A stretch of 64,000 bases of DNA from Trichuris trichiura (lineage: Eukaryota; Nematoda; Enoplea; Trichinellida; Trichuridae). The position numbers and the translations under genes were made by a program. Below are positions 13,712-25,254 of this stretch, piece after piece; position 1 is the stretch's first letter, and every line of letters starts with the position of its first letter. Location of the stretch: contig JBAJFE010000032.1 of the NCBI GenBank assembly GCA_037903355.1, positions 496,001 through 560,000 on the forward strand, in the 5' to 3' direction. The notes beneath the pieces were generated by a model. That model had not been told where the DNA came from. It made no database searches and saw only the letters and a list, made by a program, of their open reading frames with translations.

Positions 13712-16261
13712 TGACTTGTTCTAGTTGTATACCAATATTTAGTTTTTAGCAACGTTAAACTCTTAGCTCTTTAACGGGGTTCGGCTCGTTCCTGTCCCAA
13801 AGTTTACTCCAGAGAAGCCATTATCTCGGTAACAAAATAGTGACTTATTTTTCGGTGCGTTCCGTGCTGGAATTGTCGAAACGAATAATGAAAATCATTC
13901 TTCGGTTTTTCTTTTTCATCATTGGCTTTAATTACCGGGCATGTCCGATCTTAAAAGCTTCAAGCAGTGTTGAGTATTGTCAGTTATGCGCCCCAGCCTA
14001 TGAGAAGTGCTAGTTCCTTTCGCTTAAGCACGCAGCTAGCTTGTTCTGTCCCTGCCGACCGGCACTCCGGATATCCTGTTCCGTTTTTGCCTAAGTTTAA
14101 ACCTCAACACAAGCCCTGTGTTTACGCTTAGGCTTAGGGAAAGGTAGAACACGATGGCTGGCACAATTACAGCACGACGGGGGGACACATAACTAACAGG
14201 ACGCATAAAGTTTATTTTTCTTCGCTATCGGTCCAGTTGTTTCCGTTATTTTGAACAGCTAAAAATGGTATCCATTAAGGGGCTTGTAAGTTTTCATTGC
14301 CTTTTACGGACGGAATGTACACGTCTTAAATTTGTAATAAATGCCGTAGTTTTTGTCACCTTGCTTTCTTCAGCGTTTTACGCAACACTAAAGATAGGAC
14401 CTAGTGAATTTAGCTTTGAAAGCTAAGGCAGTTTAATTTGAAAAACTGATTGTCTCCATACCAAAAAATAAAAGGAGTGAACGTTCTACATATCGAAATA
14501 CCTGATGGCTAGCATGAAGAGATTAGCCAGTTGAGAAATGCATTCTCGGTTCTAATAATTGGACTTTTTAAAATCACTCTCAGGTGGAATCGAGCAGTGG
14601 AGGTTTTGCAGTTGTCTTCTTTGGCTTCTTGAGAACAGAAAGAAATTGATAAGTTGTTTACCTCTTCTTTTGAGTGGTTTAGTATATTAATAGTTGAAAA
14701 TAATTCTTTGTGATCTGCGCATGTTTTCATTCATATGCGCAGGTAAGCAGTTAGCCTACTGTACAAGTTCTTTGATTGGGCTTATCTTTCAGAACCTTCA
14801 CATCTCCATTAGTGGTAAACATCTTGTTTTTGTTGCTGCATTGAACAGACCTACCATGATATTAAAGATGAAAAAGTGATGTGCCAAAAGTGAGGTCATG
14901 TTCAGTTGTCTATGTAAGCTTTTTCAGGCCGTTAAGCGAATTCGACGGTGTTATGTCTCCCTGAGCAAGTAACAAAAGAAAGTAGAGATTATACTGAATA
15001 CAGGTGATTAGGCTCAAACTCAGGAAATTTCAGATAGTCTCGTTTATTTTTGAAAAAATTGGTGGGCTATCTATTATCGTAAGACTAGAATTCAGATATT
15101 TGATCGCATGCCAGTCAATATGATGGATTAAATTTAATCTATCCAATCGATGACAAACCGATATTATGTAATATGATCCTGTTCGTCGGTGATGTCTACA
15201 TCCCCTTTGGACAAAAGTGCAGCCTTTTTGCGTTGGCTCATCAAGATTCACGATGAACTGTACGCAGTCTACGAAATAATATAATAGTAGGCCTGTTCCT
15301 GTATTCCTGCAAAATATGCAGTAAGCCTGGCAATAATCAAGCCTGTTCTACTTGTAAGCGGAGTATCACAAGTAACATGTATTATGCACTTATGCGTCCC
15401 GTTGTGGTACTATAACTTTGCCAGCCATTCTGTACAGGTCTCACGTAAGGCAAAACTTTAGCAATAGGCTTATATTTTGGTTTCAATTCAGGTAAGGGCA
15501 GAACAGGATAGCTAGAGTGCGCACCAATAAAGAGAGATCAGGACAGCCACATACTGAACAGAAGTTAAAGCGTATTGTTTAGGACTTATGCGTTAATGTG
15601 CAAAGAGTCAATAATTGTCGTTTTTAGTGCAACCCTAGTCACGAACAGAACAAACCTGATTGTCATCAGTATTACTGTAGTATTCACGGACAAATAGAGG
15701 GAAAGAGAGAGAGAGACCCAAAGTAGGTTTATGAGACGTAGTAATGCAGTGAAACATCAGGTGTCCAAAACGTTGAACATGAACGCCGAAAATGCCCAAT
15801 CCCTTAAATGTACGCCCAGTATAGCATCGACATGCGTATGCACAGGATCCGTGAAACTAGATCAACGAAAATGTCGTCTCAACTTTTAACATTGTTGTTT
15901 TAGTTTACCAAAGAAAGGAACGCCGATGAAATCAGTGTATAGACCTAATATTTCTACGTAACGTTCCTTATGGAAAAGAACATGCTGTCACAAAGTATGC
16001 AAAGTCATACCATTGTTCTGTTAATCGATGTGTTCCCGTTGGTGTGGTCTAGTAGTTCTATAATCAAAGTGATTAAGAAGCGAATATATTATTTTCACAC
16101 CTTTCCCTACCTTCCAGTTCACACTGCCTGAGCTTCAAGGAAAAAATAGAGTGATCAGCACTACTGCAGCCGTGCAGCTCTTAATAAGACATTAGTACTT
16201 CAACTATCTTTTACGCACAGCCAAACCTTTTCGCGAAAACTAATCATGCAGGCAGTTTGGA
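13712..16261. other. Intergenic with one dispersed hairpin repeat
   Basis: No gene recognised. About 14080-14185 holds a member of a short dispersed repeat (cctaagttt ... cgcttaggcttagg ... gatggctggca). Weaker pieces of it lie near 15478-15515. Open frames at 14509-14879 and 15030-15251 show no domain. Confidence 0.45.
14080..14185. repeat. Short hairpin repeat family H, copy 1
   Basis: An imperfect inverted structure (cctaagttt against cttaggcttagg) followed by aaggtagaacacgatggctggca. Sister copies are at about 18780-18910, 34445-34560 and 47310-47400. It resembles a small non-autonomous element. No terminal duplication is clear. Confidence 0.5.
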
Positions 16262-16333
16262 AGGTTCCACCGAGATTTGAACTCGGATTGCTGGATTCAA
16301 AGTCCAGAGTGCTAACCGTTACACCATGGAACC
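16262..16333 (-). tRNA. tRNA-Gln (anticodon TTG)
   Basis: A 72-nt gene. Its minus-strand sequence folds as a standard cloverleaf: GGTTCCATGGTGTAACGG gives the acceptor and D arm, the anticodon stem CTGGA/TCCAG holds loop CTTTGAA, and the T arm is CCGAGTTCAAATCTCGG. Anticodon TTG reads CAA. A TTTT run lies about 30 bases downstream on the minus strand. It is 238 bases from a divergently oriented tRNA-Gln. Confidence 0.95.
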
Positions 16334-16571
16334 TTGACTTCAAGTGTTCACATTTTGTATAGAGAATAATCAGCCACCGTTGTAGCGACCCGAATTTCGG
16401 TAAATACTGCTGCATTTCGCTAAGTGGACGCAGAAGTAGTTGTTGGATCTTTCAACGCAGTTGTTCAATAGTGAGAGGGAGCAAGTTTCCATTAATTCCA
16501 TTAACTTATTGGTTTCCATAAGTTTACATCCTGAAAATTCGTCTTGTTTCGCTAGGGCGACAACATCCATC

Positions 16572-16643
16572 GGTTCCATGGTGTAACGGTTAGCACTCTG
16601 GACTCTGAATCCAGCAATCCGAGTTCGAATCTCGGTGGAACCT
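16572..16643 (+). tRNA. tRNA-Gln (anticodon CTG)
   Basis: A 72-nt cloverleaf with anticodon loop CTCTGAA (CTG, reads CAG) and T arm CCGAGTTCGAATCTCGG. It is near-identical in body to the TTG gene at 16262-16333 on the other strand, so the two form a 72-base inverted repeat. No T run immediately follows the gene. Confidence 0.95.
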
Positions 16644-17171
16644 GCTCACTTCTTCAGGTCTGCTCAGCAACTGAATAGCAAACTGTTGATACTCGCTCTT
16701 AACGTAGCACTGAACCAGTAAACATTTCCTTTGATGCCTGAACATGCAAGTTCTGAGCAGGACATGTATTTTTGACCTCAGTAGGTTTGCGGACAACTTT
16801 AGAAGTTGTATTAGTTAAATTTGTATTAGGGGGCATGCTACAGTAGCAAACTATGCTTCTCATTAGTTATTGAAAAAGCAAGGCTCGTCTGAACGTTAGC
16901 TTACGTTACTAAAGCACCACCTAAACAAGTACAATAAACCCAACTTTTTATGAATGGATTCTTGTCATCTAGGTGGTAGAAGACAGCTCAGCTTAGGTAT
17001 TCTTTTATGATCTGGCTTGAGGCGTACTGTCCAGAAAAGATTATCTCTAAAATATTAGTATGATTTCTTAAGGGCAGCACAAGCTGTTACCACCTGCTAT
17101 AATCGTGATGCAGAATGAAATCACTATTGTTATCACTAGAACACTGGGTGCTTCGTGACGGGATGGGATTT

Positions 17172-17559
17172 CATAGTGTATGGTCTCCTATGGCTTTTCC
17201 CGTTTATCTGTTGTGCTTGTATCTGTAAATTAGACGAAACAGCTGCTCTACCAACGGATGGATGAGCCGTTATTAAGAAAAATTGTACAGATGTCAATGC
17301 ACTCAACTGTTTAATATCAGAGCTTTCGGAACGCTCTAGTTCCGTCGTCAGTGAGATGGTGGAGGCTGACGTTCCTGACTGACGACAGAACTAGAGCGTT
17401 CCGAAAGCTCTGATATTAAACAGTTGAGTGCATTGACATCTGTACAATTTTTCTTAATAACGGCTCATCCATTCGTTGGTAGAGCAGCTGTTTCGTTTAA
17501 TTTACAGATACCAGCACAACAGATAAACGGGAAAAGCCATAGAAAACCATACACTTATG
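17172..17559. repeat. Inverted element B: two arms of about 180 bases with hammerhead-like cores
   Basis: The arms 17172-17351 and 17379-17559 are near-perfect inverted copies around a 27-base spacer. The minus-strand core (17354-17317) reads CTGACGA, stem CGGAAC/GTTCCG, GAAAGCTC, with flanks TCA and TGA able to pair. The right-arm core has one stem mismatch. The outer parts carry the conserved blocks ttcttaataacggctcatcc and an acceptor-like tttacag, which are also present in elements C and D, the latter joined to the Penelope RT remnant. A solo right arm is at 31783-31965. Confidence 0.88.
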
Positions 17560-19412
17560 TTATCACTATCGATGAAACAGCGTTCGTTCTGCGGCTTACT
17601 AATCAAATAACAATTTCATCTTTCGTTCTGTAGAGCTAACGTTGCCGTAGATTGGGATCCCCTTGAGCAAAGTAAACTGAAAACTTTCTGGACGAATTCG
17701 TCATCTTATATATCATTGGAAACGCTCATGATTCACATGCAGCAACAGTAAGCATGCCTGTACTGTTAAGACAGAATCTTTACTTCGCTGAATCATGTCT
17801 TAACCAAATAAATTATTTGACCACTGAACTTTCAGTCATGAGAAAAATGACAACAAAATAAAATTTCAACAACTTCAAAAACTCTAACTCATGTTTTATC
17901 ATTTTTTTGCTAACCACAAACGCGGATGAGAGATCTTCAGTATGTTATACCGTTAAGCTTTTGTGATCTTTATGTTCGGCGACTTCTCAGAGCTACTCGT
18001 CATTGGCTCAGTTCCGCGATGCATACGTAGCACTTTTGTTTTGGCTTAAACTTAGATAAGGGCAGAAAAGAATTGATGAAAAATGAAAGGCCTGGGAAAA
18101 ACACTCTGGCAATCATGTTCTGCCTTGCTGCGTCATAGGGCGGTTATTATTGGCAAATGGGCATCCGCTGATAGAGCATACGCATCACGAATGGTCGATG
18201 GTAAAACGCGCATTAAATGACTAGAAGCCCCATGCGAATTCTAAAAAACCAAATGACTTTATTCAGGTTTTTTTAACTGGCAGACCGTTAAAGCCTTTCT
18301 TATACGTCATAGTTTTGGCAATGCGCTCAAAAACTTTAAACATTTACTAGGGGTACCTGCATTTCTATACAGTACAATTTGTTACCTATCTATCTTTACT
18401 GGGCGGTCTGTATTTTTTTGTTCTCATTTCACCGGTGGATTTGTTGCTGAACTTCAGCCAAAACCGAACATCTTTCGGTGAGCATCATGTTCACTCTTCT
18501 GTAGGAGCACTTTCCAGATTAAGGTCGTTTAGTTGGTAGCATCACTTGCCTGCATAGGTGGTTATAGTGCCTTCCTAAGCGCGGCTGCGCTCAAGCTGTT
18601 ATGTCGCATGCATGAGGCTATCATTGCAAGTGTACTTCAGTTTGACACGCAGGGGTACACCCTGTCCTTCAATAGGGCATTGGGATCTTTCACCGCCTTC
18701 CTCCTGTCCCCCCCAGTCCTCCCCCCAGACGTCATACTGTATGTTTGCTGTTCTGGCAAGCATGCCTTTAACTTGTGCCTTTATTGGAGAGCATGCCAAT
18801 CACCCTTTTCTGCCTTTACCCAAATCTAAGCCAAGACATAGACCGTATGTTTAGGCTTGGGCTTAGGCTTAGGGCAGGACAAGATGGCCGGCAAACCTAC
18901 AGTATGACGGTAGGGAAAGGCGGTGAAAGACCCAGGCATTGTTCTTCTGCTGCGAACGGTTCATCGCGTTTACTTCGCTGCTGCGATTCCTTTCCCCCAT
19001 TATTTTTATTTAAACCTTTTTGGCCAGGGCTAAAATTACTAGTCCTATTTTTGCCATTACGTAAGATGAATTAAGCCTACGATCAGTGTTTAAACAGTGA
19101 GAGAAACAAGCGGTTCCGATTAGTGTGAATGAAGTCTTGCGTCAAAGTGAAACGCAGGCTCAAATTAGAATAAATTAGGCCTACTGATAGTGCTCCGATT
19201 ACCTGGCAGCTTCACGCCTTCATGTGATTCTTGTTGTGGACTAGGGAGACTTGATTTCTTTTTATCTATTAGTTAGGCTAGCTACCTTCTTCATTTGCAG
19301 AATGGGTGCTCAAGTTTTCTTTCCTGCACTGCTTAACGCTTATTTTCTTGAATATTTATTTATTTTTTATTCTGTGAGTGTTTATGTTAGTTACTATCCT
19401 TTTCTTTTGCAG
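17560..19412. other. Intergenic before Tudor gene A
   Basis: No gene recognised. It contains copy 2 of hairpin repeat family H. Several open frames at 18533-19074 overlap that repeat on both strands and have no domains. The last 100 bases are T-rich and end in the acceptor ttcttttgcag before the Tudor gene's ATG. Confidence 0.45.
18780..18925. repeat. Short hairpin repeat family H, copy 2
   Basis: Contains ttacccaaatctaagcc, then gtttaggcttgggcttagg, then gcaggacaagatggccggca. It aligns with copies at 14.1, 34.5 and 47.3 kb. Confidence 0.55.
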
Positions 19413-19416
19413 AAAT

Positions 19417-22400
19417 ATGTCAACTGAAAAAACAGCGATCACTTCTGAAGGCAAAGTAAGTGAAGAACTTATTAAATACTCAAGCGGTTCAGTGGCTGGG
19501 AAAAGTAGTCATTCGGAGGTAGATTGCGCGAGGGGAAGAAAACTTATCTCCAGAAACATAGTAGCTACGCAGAAGTCACAAGTGGCCCCAGAAGTTTTGA
19601 CGCTGTTAAAAGCAAGCATGCAGCTCAAAAGTGACCGGAATAGAAACTTTGAAATAAAGCCAAAATGCTTCTCTGCTGGAAGCCAGATTTACTGGTAGTC
19701 TTGTAATGAGAAAACATGTGGGAGAACATTTGCGCCAAGAACGAAGGCTTCGATTCACTGAACTGTTTACTGATGTAAGCGAGTACACGATAGAGGAAAG
19801 AGTCCCCGTTGGGGAAAACAATGCCTCCTTATATAAGGCATGATGACCCCATTAGCAGGGTGACTGAGTTCACTTTAGCGCGACCTTGTCATCGGTGCGC
19901 ATTTGAGGGACCACATGCCGCGGTCAGTCTCGCCCCGGACGCTGGTCATTGCACCCACTAAGGTGCGACCGCGGTTGGGCCACACTGATGCGAGACTATT
20001 CAGAGCGGTCTTCACGCTGTGCGTCCTCGCTCTGTGCCCTGCGGGATTCACCCTCCTGCTGGCACTGCCACAAAAGATTGGCAGCGGGATGAGAAGTCAG
20101 TACGGAACCATTGAAGGCTCCATGGGAACGCTTACTGGAAATAGGTTCTACAAAGTTGCCTTATTTCATAATTTATTTAAGCACATGCGGTTTATTATTG
20201 TTAAGAAATGATGGAGCTTTCGCGTCCAGGCTGATACGGAAAACGCTGTCATTTCTTGGCAATGATAAATGGTATTTGCATAAATAAATAATGAAAATTC
20301 AGCAAGCCGTTATGAAAACCTGTTTTCAAAACTGTTTTCCTCAGAAAATGGTCATGCTTTCGTCAAATCCCTTTTCAAGCTTCAAGGCGGGGTCGCTCCT
20401 TTAGCAGCCAAGTCTTTTCTATCTTAAAAAGTTTTGCCTATACAGTGAAACCTCCCTAATCCGAACCTCCCTAATCCGAATCCCTCTCTAATCCGAATTC
20501 GTGGAAGAGAACAATAGAACGACAGTACACAATAAAGATAATTAGGCTACTTGTGCGAAACGCACACTCATTTGGCGGAAACGGCTATAAGGGCAGCAAA
20601 CAACTAGCCAGTGGTCTTTCCGGTATATGCTAACATAGGCACAGTCCAGCGACGGCTTTGGCGAGCCAACCTGGACCAATAGGTTGGCTACTACAATTCA
20701 CCTCGTGACATAGGCTTCCACAAATAAACGGAAATATGCAACATAGCAGTCAATATTGACATCGGATAGAAATTGTCATATGTATATCAATACGCTGCGG
20801 AAGGACCGTCAATCTAATTGCAGGATATGGACAAAAATAGAATCGTGTTATGTGAAGGTAGGGCTACCACTTATCTGAAAGTAGGACTACCACGGCATTA
20901 TACGAGAACAGACCGTATATAAGGAGAACAATACGGGAGTCATTATGACCGTGTTATGGTGTGTTCTACGGTTGTGCAGTTGTCCAAATGTATAAAAGGA
21001 AGCACATTACGCTCACGATAGAGAAGAAGGCGGAGATCATCAAAGCATTGAAGAGGGGAGTTACCGGCTGAAGAACAGGAAGAATGCGATGAGCAGCGCC
21101 TTTTATGCTTAAAAAGCGTTCGTGACTCAGCCGCTAGCAAACGTCAAAGCTTGTTGAAGCAGACGCTAATAACTGACTACAAAAAATAAATTTAGACTTC
21201 TTGGACTTATATTACACAGGTAGAAAGAAGGATGGACACCGTCGCGCAACCCAGGGAACAAAGGTTACAATGGCCCAGAAATCGCACAATAATCGGGAGC
21301 TAACTTAATTTTTTTCGATTCAACAGAACTGGCCAGCAATTACGAATATGGGAAAATAGGTTCACGGGAACTATTTCGCATGCCGCTTCGCGGTATAGCG
21401 TCCACACTATATAAGAAACACGTTTCCGCTGGTCAGTCGTTTTCCCGAATCAGACAGACTTCGCCGCCCTCGTTAAGCTATTCACCGCTTACAGAGACTG
21501 ACATCGCGCTGTAGACACCAGGAAAATGCATCTAAAATTGCATTACCTGCTTTTCTGTGGCCTACTGTAAGCCTCCTCCATAATCCGAATTCTTCTATAA
21601 TCCGAACTACCCCCGCCCCGACGTGTTCGGATTAGGGAGGTTTCACTGTATTATAAATATGCGCGGAAGAAAGCTAACCATTATTTTCTTCGCGAAAGAG
21701 AAAACTGGATGGTTTTAAGCCCGGCAGAAACGTCACGGTTGAAAGAATTTCGTGCGTTCAGTATAAGGAAAAGATGAAAAGCAGAAGTTTTCATCATAAA
21801 AAAGAGCTGGTTGCAAAATGAGCAATGCGACTAAGAACCATGAAAAAAGTTTCGACGAGAACAGTAGCAGTGAGAATGGAGCTGAAAAAAGCTTCTCGAG
21901 CAAAGCAGGAGAAACGTTAATAAAATATAGGGCAGCAACTATGCCGCTAAGTGTCCTAATACAACTACTCTTTCGCAGGCGGTAAGATTAAATGGCCAAA
22001 CCGGCGGTAGAGGCGAAAACGTTGGAAAACCCGTTCGTGGATTTGAGGACGGAAACAATGCTGGGAAAACTATAACGTTTGAAACAAAGATCTACGGCAA
22101 TGGCTTAAGCAGCGATAGAAAGTTAAACGTTTCCGAAAAGCCAGAAAGCTTCTTTACTGGAAAGGCTTTATTCGGAAATCTTTCACGCGAAGGAAAACCG
22201 TCAACCTCAAAAGGCTGTTGGGATGAAAGCATCGGAATGCTTATTGGAGATGATACGGGCAGTTGGAAATACACGGATCTTTTGCGCGATAAAGTGACTT
22301 ATAGCTTGAGTGATCAAGAGCAAAAATGTGTAACTGACACGTTAGTCGACGAGTATTCGGAGAATCGGAGTTGGAAACTTTTTTTGTCCGACAAAAGAGG

Positions 22401-23914
22401 TGACGGCCGGAAGGCGCGATTTAATGAAGTCATTTTCAAGCCAACTGAAAGCAGTGGTGCAAAAAGTGGTTTTCCTTGCCTATTTAAGAAAGAAGTGAGG
22501 GCCAGCACGAATGAAGTTAAGGAACAGATTGGTACACGGCCAAAGGAAAACAATTCCGGGAAATGCTATAATGCGCGTTGCGCTAGTTACGAAAGTCAGT
22601 GGTCACCGAGTTGGCAGGTTATGTCTTTTTCCGATGATGAGTACAGTGATGATACTTTTACGGATGGCTTCTATAAAAGTTCCAGCAAACAGGAAGTAAC
22701 CAAACCGTACGAGTACGAACAAGTCGAAGAACTTTCAGAAGGCGAGATTGTTGAGGAAAAAGACATTGTGCCTTACAAAAAACAAGACCAATTTTTTACT
22801 ACGGGCATAGGAGGCATCAAGTTCGAACCAGAAGTAATGCATCAGGTTTACATTGGCCATTGGCTCTCTCCTCTCGAATTTCACATTGTGTTCGCAACTT
22901 GTAAACCTCTTTTGGAAGCGTTGGAAGCGAAATTGCAAAGTTGGTACTCAGACTCGAGCGAAGGCATTCCCTTTGAATTGGTAATCGTTTTGTTACCTTT
23001 GCTGCTTTCCTATCGTTCACGGATGCAGTTCAGGTGAAAAAGGGAACACCATGCTGTGCTATGAATCACAAATCCATCTGGCAACGTGCGGTGGTCGAAG
23101 GTGGTAATCGTTGTACGTTTATACGTTTCGTGGATTCAGGCGAAACTAGATACCACGACTGGGATAAAATCAAGTTATTGGACAGGGCTTTTATGGAATT
23201 GCCTCCGCTGGCTATACGTTGTCAAATAATTGGTAAAACGCTTCTCCTTTTTTCGACTATAAATTGCAGCAGCAGTAATATTGTTTACATGACTTCACGC
23301 AGCTTAGAAAACATTACAATTTTAACATGTCGTCTTCGCCAGATAGGAACATGTTTTTTTCAGGGTCAGATCGCAATACTTTTTATCGTGCTATATTGGA
23401 TGCCTTTCGTCGTGACTGCAGAGTCGGCAAGAGCCGTCTAGTCAACTTCTGTGATGGTCTAACAGACGGCATACTGTCGGTTAACCTTTACAATATGGAT
23501 GGATGCGACTTATTCTTGAAACATTTTGGTGAGCTGTTCCGCAAGCGGGAGCAGGCAGAGCGCCAAAGGAAAGAGGCGGCGGAGAGGCGTAATGTGAAAC
23601 TCGATAGGACAACTGGTACGTTAATTCGCCTACCGGATCTCAGCGACGAAGATGTAAGCAATTTGACATGATAGAAATGATTTCTATTCTTCATTGATAT
23701 CTGATGTGTTTCAGTATTTGTTCAGTGAAGATGAGGATATTTTTGTTGTAAGAGAAAGTCAGTTTTCCATGCCTACGTTTCTTTTTTACTTAAATGTCGA
23801 AGTTTTTATTTTCTAGGCAATAAGCCGAGTGCAATCACAGCGAATCGCGAAGTAGTTGGGCTGGCCAATTCGACTTTCGCTGATGAAGATTGGCCAAGTT
23901 TGTCCAGAAGCTGA
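19417..23914 (+). CDS. Tudor-domain protein, paralogue A (N-terminal exons uncertain)
   Basis: Well-supported exons are about 21979-22980, 23034-23232, 23364-23653, 23715-23757 and 23817-23914. All introns are GT-AG, phases agree, and the same structure is conserved in paralogue B. The protein has a disordered N-terminal part, an extended-Tudor-like lead-in (FEPEVMHQVYIGHWLSPLEF), a Tudor core (GTPCCAMNHKSIW ... FIRFVDSGETRYHDW) and a helical flank (LFLKHFGELFRKREQAERQR). Two small exons then give YLFSEDEDIF and a C-terminus ending DEDWPSLSRS. Tudor proteins of this type bind methylated ligands in germ granules or small-RNA pathways, but the usual DYG of the aromatic cage is DSG here, so methyl binding is doubtful. 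The candidate first exon 19417-19455 (MSTEKTAITSEGK) matches paralogue B. A second start-like exon at 21818 (MSNATKNHEKSF) resembles it. Between them lie an LTR-like and a pogo-like insertion, so the 5' end may be broken. Confidence 0.75.
19717..20072. mobile_element. Solo LTR-like repeat, copy 2
   Basis: Begins TGTGGGAGAACA and ends CTGCCACA, about 356 bases. The flanks aaaca and aaaga may be a decayed 5-base target duplication. It is closely related to the copy at 26534-26888. It sits between the candidate first exon and the main exons of Tudor gene A. Confidence 0.7.
20443..21648 (+). mobile_element. pogo/Tigger-like DNA transposon remnant 1
   Basis: A 1206-base element with identical 24-base terminal inverted repeats starting CAGTGAAACCTCCCTAATCC, flanked by TA on both sides as expected for the Tc1/mariner/pogo superfamily. 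Subterminal tandem blocks of ctaatccgaa are present at both ends. An internal fragment encodes the start of a CENP-B-type transposase. Related deletion derivatives are at 26164-27229 (opposite orientation) and 35456-35867. Confidence 0.9.
20988..21071 (+). pseudogene. Transposase N-terminal fragment (CENP-B-like HTH)
   Basis: A 27-codon open frame reads MYKRKHITLTIEKKAEIIKA and ends in a stop after GVTG. This is the first helix-turn-helix block of pogo/Tigger and CENP-B-type proteins. The rest of the transposase, including the DDE catalytic part, is absent, so the element is non-autonomous. Confidence 0.75.
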
Positions 23915-25132
23915 ACGGCTACTAACGTTGCAATGACAATACACGCAACAAAGATCGATTCTTCCCAGTCAATTGGCTGCGTACAGTCTACATAGTTGCA
24001 TTTATGCATACACTTAGTCGTATTTAAGTCCATAGCTGTAGTTAGTAGCTCTTACAGTTTAAATTGACCTCTTACTACATAGTACAACGCACGTTGTATT
24101 CAATCATTGCTTTCATAGCTTTGATTGTTCAGAATGTGCGTAGGATGCCGTCCTGCTTGCGGCCAGTTCTTCCGCAAACCGATGCTTATTTTTATTTGTT
24201 TGGTTGGGCTGTGGTGGTCGAAACAGTGTTAATGCAATGTGTTTGTATTGAAATGTTTTGGATGAGTCAGTCGTGTTTTCACTTCACAGATGCGTCGCCC
24301 CTTTAAGGTGGGAAATAAGGAATGGTTGCCATATGGAATCACTTTTTTCCTCATTCAGTAGGAGCATGAAAACATGATGGAGATTACTGACTTATCTTTG
24401 CGCAAGTCTGGGATTCTCCAAGAGCGGATAGGGTCAATGAAGTTTGTGATTCAAGAAACAAGACCAATACAATAACGCCTGTGCTCAAATTCATTCCTTA
24501 TGTAGAAGATGCTAATGCGCAGCTGCCACAAAGTCGATTTTTATAGTGCATTTTCGACCTACTCGAGACTTCGACTTCCAGTATTTTGACCGTCACCACC
24601 CCAGAAATTGTCCTGAGGGTTAGGCCGATTAAACGTTTAAGAACAGGCGCAGCGTACAAAAAGAAGCTACGAGATAACGTACATTATGTTCAGAATGGGC
24701 ATTTGTTCATTAGAAGCATGCTGGAGTAGCTCTTTGTCAACTTTGTCCTACCTAAAAAAGCGTTAACCTGTTAAACACAAGAAATCTTTTATCCATCCAT
24801 TCTGCACTGTGTTGCTTGCTCGTCATAACTACGGTTTGTTAAACTTTCTCCTTGAAATTCTTTCGAGTGGTTGTTTTTAGGCGTTTGCAACTTAGCGAAT
24901 TATTTGTTGATACTACTTCATGTTGGTCGAACTGCGTTGTAATATGTTCTCTGCCTGGACTCAGTTTTTCTTCTAGTTATTGTATTCCTGACGGGCAGAT
25001 CCTTGAATCTCACTCTGATCCAGTTCCACTGTCTTAGGTTTATCGACATATTGGTATACTTGGCTGTTTCTCATTGTAAGTTTAAAGTTGCTGTTTTCAA
25101 CTAATTTTCTTCTACAAGTGGTTTCCCTGCAG
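23915..25132. other. Flank of Tudor gene A with possible exons of another gene
   Basis: After the Tudor stop there is a candidate exon at 24362-24475. It follows an acceptor-like attcagtag and reads EHENMMEITDLSLRKSGILQ to a stop. I could not assign a family. Other frames at 24064-24306 and 24852-25037 show nothing recognisable. Confidence 0.3.
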
Positions 25133-25254
25133 CTGAAGCCCGCGAAAAATTGCTGAACTATTTGATGAGGAAGCAGCTGAGACGAAAACGAACTGCTATT
25201 GTGGAAAGCACGCCAGATCTTCCATCGCCTCCTGATAATCACTTATGCAAATGA
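25133..25254 (+). CDS. Candidate terminal exon of an unidentified gene
   Basis: After a good acceptor (ggtttccctgcag) the frame reads AEAREKLLNYLMRKQLRRKR, then TAIVESTPDLPSPPDNHLCK and a stop. AATAAA follows at 25281-25286, 27 bases past the stop. An amphipathic basic helix followed by a Ser/Pro tail, with a correctly spaced poly(A) signal, looks like a real C-terminus. The upstream exons were not identified with confidence; 24362-24475 is a possible neighbour. The family is not recognised. Confidence 0.4.

Noticed and set aside
18533..19074. Several overlapping open frames on both strands
   Set aside because: They coincide with hairpin repeat family H and flanking sequence. No domain, no splice structure.
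20943..21140. Minus-strand frame inside the pogo-like element
   Set aside because: It is the shadow of the CENP-B-like transposase fragment on the plus strand.
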